DNA of 64,000 bases. Source: Ancylobacter amanitiformis (GTDB lineage: Bacteria > Pseudomonadota > Alphaproteobacteria > Rhizobiales > Xanthobacteraceae). Where the stretch lies: positions 173,280 to 237,279 of the forward strand of contig NZ_JAUSVR010000007.1 of the NCBI RefSeq assembly GCF_030814815.1, read 5' to 3'. The notes beneath the pieces were generated by a model. That model was not told where the DNA came from, did not search any database, and saw only the letters and a program-made list of their open reading frames with translations. Shown here piece after piece: positions 55,425 to 64,000 of this stretch (the stretch's first letter is position 1; each line of letters begins with the position of its first letter). A program made the position numbers and the translations under genes.

Positions 55425-57095
55425 ATGAGCACGGCCACAACCACGGCCACCGCGACACCGGGCGGCGAGGGCAGCCGCCTGCGCCTGCTGCGCTGGGGTG
55501 CGGGCGCCACCGCGCTTCTCGTGCTGCTGCCGGTCGCGGCGCTGCTATGGTCGGCGGCGCAGGGCTCGGGCGATCTCTGGCCCCATCTCATCCGCAACGT
55601 CCTGCCACACGCGCTGTTCGAGACCATCGCGCTGGCGCTGGGCGTGGGCGTGCTGGCCGGCACCATCGGCACCGGCACGGCCTGGCTGGTGGCGACCTGC
55701 CGCTTTCCGGGTCGGGGCCTGTTCGAATGGGCGCTGCTGCTGCCCCTCGCCATTCCCACCTATATCCAGGCCTTCGTCTATGTCGACGCGGTGCACCCGC
55801 TCGGGCCGATCCCGACCGCGCTGCGCGCCCTGTTCGGCATCGCCCGGCCGCGCGACCTGTGGCTGCCCGAGGTGCGCTCGCTGCCCGGCTGCATCGTGCT
55901 GCTCGGCCTTGTTCTCTACCCTTACGTCTATCTCACCGCGCGCGCGGCCTTCCTCGTGCAGGGCTCCTCGGTGCTGGAGGCCGCGCGCATGCTCGGCGCC
56001 GGCGCCACCGAGACCTTCCTGCGCATCGCCCTGCCGCTCGCGCGTCCGGCCATCGCGGTCGGCGTGACGCTGGTGCTGATGGAGACGGTGAACGATGTCG
56101 GCGCCTCCGAATTTCTCGGCGTGCAGACGCTGACCCTGTCGATCTACTCGACCTGGCTGAACCGTTCCAGCCTGCCCGGCGCGGCGCAGATCGCCCTGTT
56201 CATGCTCGTCGTGATGTTCGCGCTGGTGCTGCTGGAGCGTTGGGGCCGGCGCCATCTCAACGTCGTCAACGGCGCCCGCGTCCGCCCGCCGGTGCGGCGC
56301 ATCCTCGCGCCCGGCGCGGCGAGCCTCGCTTTCCTCGCTTGCCTGCTTCCCGTCGCGCTCGGCTTCCTGATGCCGGCCGGCCACCTCCTGCACATGGCCT
56401 GGCGGCGGCTGCTGTTCCACGGGCTGCCGGCGACGATCCTGTACGAGGCGGCCAATACCGCGCTGTTCGCCGCCATCGGCACCGGCCTCGCTCTGGCGTT
56501 GGGGCTGATGGTGGCGGTGGCCGGCCGCACCGGAGCGCTCGCCACCGGCCTCGCGCCGCGCCTCGCGAGCCTCGGCTATGCCGTGCCCGGCACGGTGCTG
56601 GCGGTCGGCCTGCTGGTGCCGCTGGCCGGGTTCGACAATATCGTCTCGGCCTTCAGCGCGCAGGTCTTCGGCCACGCCACCGGGCTGCTTCTGTCGGGTT
56701 CCGGGGCGGCGCTGATCATCGCCTATGTCATCCGCTTCCTCGCCATTCCCGTCGGCGGGCTGGAAGCGGGCTACGGCAAGATCGGCACCACCATAGACAT
56801 GGCCGCGCGCAGCCTCGGCGAGCGCCCGGGCGGGGTGGTGCGGCGCATCCACCTGCCGCTGCTGCGGCCGGCGCTGGGCACCGCCGCGCTCCTCGTCTTC
56901 GTGGACTGCATGAAGGAACTGCCGGCGACGCTGATGCTGCGCCCGCTCAATTTCGAGACGCTGGCGAGCCATGTCTATGGCGAGGCCGCGCGCGGCACCT
57001 ATGAGGACGGCGCGCTGGCCGCCCTGCTCATCGTGCTGGTGGGGCTGGTGCCCGTCATCCTGCTGGCCCGGCTGTCGCGGCCGCACAGGGATTGA
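55425..57095 (+). CDS. fbpB: ferric iron ABC transporter permease
   Basis: Inner-membrane permease with two fused halves and about 12 helices, 556 residues. Each half has the ABC-permease EAA loop: VLEAARMLGAGATETFLRIALPLARPAIAVG in the first and IDMAARSLGERPGGVVRRIHLPLLRPALGTAALLVFVDCMKELPATLMLRP in the second. It imports Fe(III) delivered by the binding protein. No ATPase (FbpC) gene is next to it in either direction, so the ATPase must be encoded elsewhere. Confidence 0.94.
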   Translation: MSTATTTATATPGGEGSRLRLLRWGAGATALLVLLPVAALLWSAAQGSGDLWPHLIRNVLPHALFETIALALGVGVLAGTIGTGTAWLVATCRFPGRGLFEWALLLPLAIPTYIQAFVYVDAVHPLGPIPTALRALFGIARPRDLWLPEVRSLPGCIVLLGLVLYPYVYLTARAAFLVQGSSVLEAARMLGAGATETFLRIALPLARPAIAVGVTLVLMETVNDVGASEFLGVQTLTLSIYSTWLNRSSLPGAAQIALFMLVVMFALVLLERWGRRHLNVVNGARVRPPVRRILAPGAASLAFLACLLPVALGFLMPAGHLLHMAWRRLLFHGLPATILYEAANTALFAAIGTGLALALGLMVAVAGRTGALATGLAPRLASLGYAVPGTVLAVGLLVPLAGFDNIVSAFSAQVFGHATGLLLSGSGAALIIAYVIRFLAIPVGGLEAGYGKIGTTIDMAARSLGERPGGVVRRIHLPLLRPALGTAALLVFVDCMKELPATLMLRPLNFETLASHVYGEAARGTYEDGALAALLIVLVGLVPVILLARLSRPHRD

Positions 57096-57111
57096 AGGGC
57101 GGGGAGCGAAA

Positions 57112-57149
57112 GGGGCCGGCCGGGAAGGGGCGCCGTCCCGGCCGGCCCC
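57112..57149. terminator. long hairpin between convergent genes
   Basis: Perfect 14-bp inverted repeat GGGGCCGGCCGGGA / TCCCGGCCGGCCCC with a 10-base loop, between the 3' ends of the permease and acetoacetyl-CoA synthetase genes. No T run; likely a bidirectional transcription block. Confidence 0.6.
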
Positions 57150-57155
57150 GCCCGC

Positions 57156-59123
<1,968 letters not shown>

Positions 59124-59174
59124 CCCTCGTTTCCTCTCCCAGGCGGATCCGCTCTTTGTGGCGGACCCCGCAAT

Positions 59175-59226
59175 CCACGTCATCGGCCCACGTTGTCGAT
59201 CCACATCGTCGATCCACGTCGTCGAT
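59175..59226 (+). repeat. four tandem 13-bp repeats
   Basis: CCACGTCATCGGC, CCACGTTGTCGAT, CCACATCGTCGAT and CCACGTCGTCGAT follow each other without gaps, 52 bases upstream of the acetoacetyl-CoA synthetase start. Could be a regulator-binding array or a slippage-prone tract. Confidence 0.8.
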
Positions 59227-59390
59227 GGGCAATTCATAGCGCCCGCCTCGCCCGCTGTCAGGCCATCAAACAGACACAGAAGCGCAAGATGTTGCGGGCA
59301 ACTGAAGTCATTCTCCCCAGCCCTCGCTCTCGCGCTTGCACAGCGGCGCTGCCGTGCTGTAGGCGGGATCAGGGGGATCTGCGACGCGTG

Positions 59391-61202
59391 ATGAGAAAAC
59401 TGATTCCCATCCTGCTGCTGCCCGTGCTCGTCGCGCTCGTCGGCGCGGCCGTGGCGCCAAAGCTTGCCTCCGAGGAGCGCCTGCGCGCCGAGGCGTCCGC
59501 GCTGCTGCGGCAGGCCAGCGGCCTTGATGTTGAGATCGACGGCGCGGCCCGCTTCTCGGTGCTGCCCTGGCCGGCGATCGAACTGGACCGCGCCACGATC
59601 GGCAAGGGCGATATGCGCCTCGCGGTGCCCCGCGTGCGGATCGTGCTCGATCTCCTGCCGCTGCTCACCGGGCAGGCCCGGGCCGGCCGGCTGGACCTGG
59701 ACCGGCCCGAACTCACTGTGGCGAGCCGGCAGCTGGACGATGACCCGCTCGGCGCGATGCTGCTGCGCCTGGCGTCGGGCACGTTCGCGGCCGATATCCG
59801 CGTGATCGACGGCCGGCTGTTCATTGCCCGCGACGATGTCCGCGAAATGGTGCTGCCGGATGCGGACCTGCGCATCGCGGTGCGCGGCGGCAGCGAGGCC
59901 TCGATCCGCGGCGAGGTGACCTGGCGCAGCGAGCCGCTCGCGCTCGACATCAGCGCCACGGGGCTCGGCGCGCTGCCCACGGGCGGCGCCGGCCGCGTCC
60001 GCCTGGGCGTATCCGGCCCGCCCGGGGAGTTCTCCTTTGAAGGCGCGGCCAAGCTGGCGGGTGGCGCCGTGGCGGTGGGCACCCTCTCGGTGTCGAGCCG
60101 CCGCCTGCGCGATACCTTGGCCTGGCTTGATCTGGATGCGCCGACCGAGCAGGGCTTCGGCCCGTTCGCGCTGCGGGCTCAGGCGATGATGTCGGGCCAG
60201 GGCGCGTCGCTCACCGATGCGCAGCTTGAGCTGGACGGCAATGTGAGCGAAGGCGGCTTCAACCTGCGCTTCGACGGCGCGCGCCCGGTGCTGCAGGGAT
60301 CGCTCGCCAGCGATCATCTGGATCTCTCGCCTTATGGCGAATTGTCGGTCTCCGAGCCCGATAGCGACACCTGGAGCCGCGAGGCGATCGATCTGCGCCG
60401 GCTGGCGAGCCTCGATGTCGACCTGCGCCTGTCCGCCGCCGAGGTGAGGGCGGGTGGCGCGCGGCTTGAGAACGTGGCGGCGAGTTCGGTGCTCAAATCC
60501 GGCAAGCTGATGTTCGCGGTTGGCGAGGCGGAAGCGTGGGGCGGCATTTTCCGCGCGGCCGTGCACGTCTCTCCGGCCTCGGCCTCGCAGGCCGAGATCC
60601 GTGTCGAACTCGGCGCGGAGAATGTGCAGCTGGGGCCGGCGCTGGGCGACCTGTTCCGCACCCAGCGGCTCGAGGGCACGGGCTCGTTCCGCCTGGCCGC
60701 CGGCGGCACCGGCGTCAGCATCGCGGCCATCGTCTCGCGGCTCAACGGCACCTTCACGCTGGATGGCAGGAGCGGGGCGCTGGTCGGCATCGATGTCGGC
60801 CGTGTGCTCGCCCGGCTGGAGCAGCGCCCGCTATCGGGGGCGAACGACATGCGCGGCGGGCGCACCGCGTTCGACCGCATCCTCATCGACGCCGCCATCC
60901 GCGACGGCATCGCCCAGCTGGGCAAGCTTGACGTGACCAGCACGCGCCTGCGCATCGCGCTCAGCGGCCAGAGCGCCATTGCCGACCGCGAACTGGACTT
61001 CACCGGCCTCGCCCAGCTCATGGCCTCGGCCAAAACCGGCACGGATCCGGTCGCCACGTTCGAATTGCCATTCCTGGTGCGGGGAAACTGGGAGCAGCCG
61101 CTGCTACTGCCCGATCCGCAGGCGCTGATCCGCCGCTCCGGCGCCGCCCGCCCGCTCTTCCCCCAGCCCGCCGCCCTCGGCGTCAGCAATCAAGCCCCCT
61201 GA
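59391..61202 (+). CDS. AsmA family protein
   Basis: Inner-membrane-anchored, periplasmic beta-rich protein of 603 residues. The N-terminal helix is [23 protein letters not shown]. The N-terminal AsmA domain follows ([31 protein letters not shown]) and the C-terminal domain contains [43 protein letters not shown]. Relatives bridge the envelope and help lipid or outer-membrane protein homeostasis. ATG 59391 (or GTG 59388) is chosen; a much longer open frame begins upstream but is antisense to the synthetase gene. Confidence 0.92.
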   Translation: MRKLIPILLLPVLVALVGAAVAPKLASEERLRAEASALLRQASGLDVEIDGAARFSVLPWPAIELDRATIGKGDMRLAVPRVRIVLDLLPLLTGQARAGRLDLDRPELTVASRQLDDDPLGAMLLRLASGTFAADIRVIDGRLFIARDDVREMVLPDADLRIAVRGGSEASIRGEVTWRSEPLALDISATGLGALPTGGAGRVRLGVSGPPGEFSFEGAAKLAGGAVAVGTLSVSSRRLRDTLAWLDLDAPTEQGFGPFALRAQAMMSGQGASLTDAQLELDGNVSEGGFNLRFDGARPVLQGSLASDHLDLSPYGELSVSEPDSDTWSREAIDLRRLASLDVDLRLSAAEVRAGGARLENVAASSVLKSGKLMFAVGEAEAWGGIFRAAVHVSPASASQAEIRVELGAENVQLGPALGDLFRTQRLEGTGSFRLAAGGTGVSIAAIVSRLNGTFTLDGRSGALVGIDVGRVLARLEQRPLSGANDMRGGRTAFDRILIDAAIRDGIAQLGKLDVTSTRLRIALSGQSAIADRELDFTGLAQLMASAKTGTDPVATFELPFLVRGNWEQPLLLPDPQALIRRSGAARPLFPQPAALGVSNQAP

Positions 61203-61381
61203 CCCGCCGCCCCGCCGCTACTCCGCGAGCACCCAGGTCGAGGGGAAGGTGATCGGGGAGGGGTGTGCTAGGCTGTTGAGAATAAAGAGGTTTTTCCGGC
61301 CGACTGATGGGCGCACTGGACCAGATGGCTGGGGTACGGTCAAGGGCCCCGTACGTTAAAGCTCATGCGGCGTGTCTTCTG

Positions 61382-62491
61382 TCACAGGTCAAAGAACCGT
61401 TCACGCAGTTGCTCGCAAGCTCCGTCTATTCCTGGAAAGAGCGAGCCGGCCGTGATGCCCATGATGCTCAACTGCTGCATGGCTTCCTTGCGTTCAGTTG
61501 AGGGAAGGTCGATAACGCGAAGATAAGTCGTGTCCTTCTCGCGCTCCTTCTTCCTGATGTAGCTCTCAACATCGTCCAAGTTTGTGATACTCGATAGGGC
61601 CTGCTGTGGAACCATTCGCGGGTTATTCAGAGCAATGGGGTCCAGCAGAGAGAAGTGTTCCGGCGCGGGGCTGATCTTCGGGAATTGTCGCCAATCAGAG
61701 CGCCAAGATTTACTGTCGAACACAAAAATGCGTACCTTCTTGTCTGGTCTGATATTTCCCTTTCGGATTCCCTTATAAGCGAAGTAGGCCGCCACGAACG
61801 GCGAGTGTGTCCAATCCAGTAAAGGGGTCGGATAGCCGTGGTGTTGTACTAGAGAATGGAAGGCCGCATTTTCTATATTGTTGTCAATTCGGAAAAAATG
61901 CCTCGTCAGGCTGCTTACATTTTTATGGAGGGCTGGTATGTCCTCATTCATGAATCGTAGTATGTAAGCGCGTCCTGTTCTATGGAAGTGTGTCCTCAGG
62001 CGCCACTTATTGCTTTCTTGTCCGCGAAAAATGTACCTGTATGGTTCTTGAGAGGTAGCGAAATCCTTAAAGGAATTCCAGTCATTTACATCAATTGGTT
62101 CGTAGTCGGAAGGGCTGGAAGCGTCAGGCTTTCTTAATAGTGCTATGCCTTCGGTACCCGATGGTGTATTCCATGTGACCTTAAGCACATCCCCGATGAC
62201 TGAACAATTGAGATTGACAAGCGCCGGTATCGTGACGTTGGGATAACTGTCTTTGATGGCCGCCCATGACACTGGGTCGCCGGTAGCTGGATGAAGCGCC
62301 TCAATTTTTGCATCAAGTTCGAACTGCTGGGCCTTACTCGGGGCTTCAATCCAGATCACCACATTGGGAAGGTCATGCCGTGCGTCATAGGCATATAGCG
62401 CGCCGACGTATCGGTCGCCCATGTCGTCAAGCTCAAGTATTGCAGTGCCCGTATTGGTTCCCCCGTAGGCGCCCAGCCACTGTCCGTTCAT
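61382..62491 (-). CDS. FRG-domain protein
   Basis: Encodes 369 residues. Residues about 137-310 form the FRG domain: YIFRGQESNKWRLRTHFHR with the name-giving Phe-Arg-Gly at 155-157, and LVQHHGYPTPLLDWTHSPFVAAYFAYKG. The N-terminal part (MNGQWLGAYGGTNTGTAILELDDMGDRYVGALYAYD) is a separate small beta domain. FRG proteins are common on mobile DNA and in defence islands; their activity is not established here. The gene is more AT-rich than its surroundings and lies beside a recombinase and an R-M gene. Confidence 0.9.
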   Translation of the reverse strand: MNGQWLGAYGGTNTGTAILELDDMGDRYVGALYAYDARHDLPNVVIWIEAPSKAQQFELDAKIEALHPATGDPVSWAAIKDSYPNVTIPALVNLNCSVIGDVLKVTWNTPSGTEGIALLRKPDASSPSDYEPIDVNDWNSFKDFATSQEPYRYIFRGQESNKWRLRTHFHRTGRAYILRFMNEDIPALHKNVSSLTRHFFRIDNNIENAAFHSLVQHHGYPTPLLDWTHSPFVAAYFAYKGIRKGNIRPDKKVRIFVFDSKSWRSDWRQFPKISPAPEHFSLLDPIALNNPRMVPQQALSSITNLDDVESYIRKKEREKDTTYLRVIDLPSTERKEAMQQLSIMGITAGSLFPGIDGACEQLRERFFDL

Positions 62492-62776
62492 GCTACTTGT
62501 CCGCTTCCCGGGCAATTTTGCCCAAAAATTCGTGGGAGCTGTTGAGTAGGAGGCTACTCTCAGTTCCCCCCTCCCGCCCACGTTTCGCCAGCGCAACCGT
62601 ATCCGAGGGTGTGGCAGCACGCTACCGGTACGTTGCCCGGCTAGAGCTCCCGCCCAATAGCCCCTGCCCATATGGACGCGTCCGCGTTCGCGTGTTGCGC
62701 GTCCAATAGGATGGGTATTGACATTTCGGACGCTCACGACTCTCATGTCTGGACCTTTTGGACACGAGGGCAGGGC

Positions 62777-63538
62777 ATGGCACGCGTCGCCGATCCGCTG
62801 GAGCGGCTGCTGAAGCAGCAGGAGAAGCTGGAGCGCCAGCGCGCGCGGCTGGAGCGCGAGGCGGCTGCGGCCGCTGCGAAGCACGAGGCAGGAGGCGTGT
62901 TCGAGCCGGGGCCGCGTGGCACGCCCATGCCGGGGCCTGCGCCCATCCTGATCGGCTATGGGCGCACCTCCACGGCGGAGCAGGAGGCCGGGCTGGAAGC
63001 GCAGCGGCGGGACCTCGAAACGGCGGGCTGCGGGCGCGTGTTCACCGAACAGGCGTCGTCGGTCGGCACCCGGCCGCAGCTGGAGCGGGCGCTGGACTAT
63101 GTGCGCGAGGGCGACACGCTGGTGGTGACGAAGATTGACCGGCTGGCGCGCTCGACCACGCACCTCTGGGACATCGTGCGCGACCTCGATGCCAAGGGCG
63201 TGAACCTGCGGGTTCTGAACCTCGGAGGCGAGACGGTGGACACCAAGAGCGCCACCGGGCGGCTCATCCTCAACATCTTCGCGGGCTTTGCACAGTTCGA
63301 GCGCGAGATGATGCTGGAGCGCCAGAAGGAGGGCATCGCCAAGGCCAAGGCGGAAGGCCGCTATACCGGGCGCAAGCCCTCGGCCCGGCTCAAGGCGGAT
63401 GATGCCCGGCGTCTTCATGCCGAGGGCCGCACCGTGACCGAAATCGCCAAGACGCTCGCCATCGGCCGGGCGAGTGTCTATCGCGCGTTGGGGATGAACC
63501 CCGCCAAGGCCCCCGATACCGCATTGCCCGCAGGTTGA
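62777..63538 (+). CDS. serine recombinase with N-terminal coiled coil
   Basis: DNA invertase/resolvase of 253 residues. Residues 1-56 are an unusual Arg/Glu/Ala-rich coiled coil (LERLLKQQEKLERQRARLEREAAAAAAKHEAGG). The catalytic domain opens IGYGRTSTAEQEAGLEAQRRDL with Ser65. It contains LVVTKIDRLARSTTHLWDIV and ATGRLILNIFAGFAQFEREMMLERQKEGIAKAKAEGRYTGRK. The C-terminus is a helix-turn-helix (TVTEIAKTLAIGRASVYRALG). ATG 62777 follows CAGGGC. It resembles recombinases of transposons and phages. Confidence 0.93.
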   Translation: MARVADPLERLLKQQEKLERQRARLEREAAAAAAKHEAGGVFEPGPRGTPMPGPAPILIGYGRTSTAEQEAGLEAQRRDLETAGCGRVFTEQASSVGTRPQLERALDYVREGDTLVVTKIDRLARSTTHLWDIVRDLDAKGVNLRVLNLGGETVDTKSATGRLILNIFAGFAQFEREMMLERQKEGIAKAKAEGRYTGRKPSARLKADDARRLHAEGRTVTEIAKTLAIGRASVYRALGMNPAKAPDTALPAG

Positions 63539-63585
63539 CCGAACGCTAGCCTTGCAATCCTTCCTCGTGCCACTGCCGGGCGTTC

Positions 63586-64000
<415 letters not shown>

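Noticed and set aside
55545..57086. Minus-strand open frame of 513 codons opposite the iron permease
   Set aside because: Composition typical of an antisense shadow; the plus strand has two complete permease halves.

Overview
The window is high-GC DNA from an alphaproteobacterium of the Hyphomicrobiales, most likely Xanthobacteraceae (inference). The pointers are a dnaA-dnaN-recF ... gyrB cluster, a class I lysyl-tRNA synthetase, a rhizobial-type coxBA-ctaB-ctaG-coxC cluster with a FixK/FNR-type box, and Irr-type iron control elements upstream of bfd and bfr. Coding density is high. I saw no rRNA, tRNA or CRISPR array.

Layout. 1-2782: a PAS-GGDEF-EAL signalling protein cut by the left edge, a 51-residue membrane peptide and a SCO copper chaperone. 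3225-17724: an integrated element of about 14.5 kb that splits a family 2 glycosyltransferase gene into two pieces (17713-19143 and 2733-3236). Both junctions carry the same 12-bp core, and the two halves rejoin in frame as ...KGWMQT-LLVHG... The element encodes a tyrosine integrase next to its left junction, a serine recombinase, an HNH endonuclease, a PolA/TV-Pol-like palm polymerase overlapping a zinc-ribbon protein, and two very large podovirus-type internal virion (DNA ejection) proteins, one ending in a lambda-lysozyme-like domain. It also has two small genes, a paired 22-bp repeat array and about 1 kb of purine-biased non-coding DNA. No capsid, portal, terminase or tail gene is present.

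19245-25628: a solute-binding protein, lysK, small membrane and zinc-ribbon proteins, a ThDP enzyme, and two small exported or membrane proteins. 25738-33522 (all minus): gyrB, a LysE-type exporter, a VOC protein, recF, dnaN and dnaA. 34678-36823 (minus): rpsT, an enoyl-CoA hydratase and mutM. 37360-41926: a DMSP-lyase-like cupin, a Na/Pi symporter-PhoU protein, an orphan BrnA, a 58-residue peptide, a HAD hydrolase and an IalB-like protein.

42290-52819 (plus): the aa3-type cytochrome c oxidase operon with its assembly factors (coxB, coxA, ctaB, small CoxF-like protein, ctaG, coxC, DUF983, SURF1), then thrC, an M16 peptidase and a GNAT acetyltransferase. 52941-57095: an iron block with bfd, bfr and a ferric iron ABC importer (binding protein and permease, no ATPase), with Irr-type boxes upstream of three of the genes. 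57156-61202: acetoacetyl-CoA synthetase and an AsmA protein. 61382-end: a second accessory patch with an FRG-domain protein, a serine recombinase and the start of an MmeI-like restriction-modification enzyme. The window then ends in a run of 95 G, which looks like a sequencing or assembly artefact.

The most unusual content is the capsid-less element: polymerase, zinc-ribbon partner, recombinases and only the DNA-ejection module of a podovirus.
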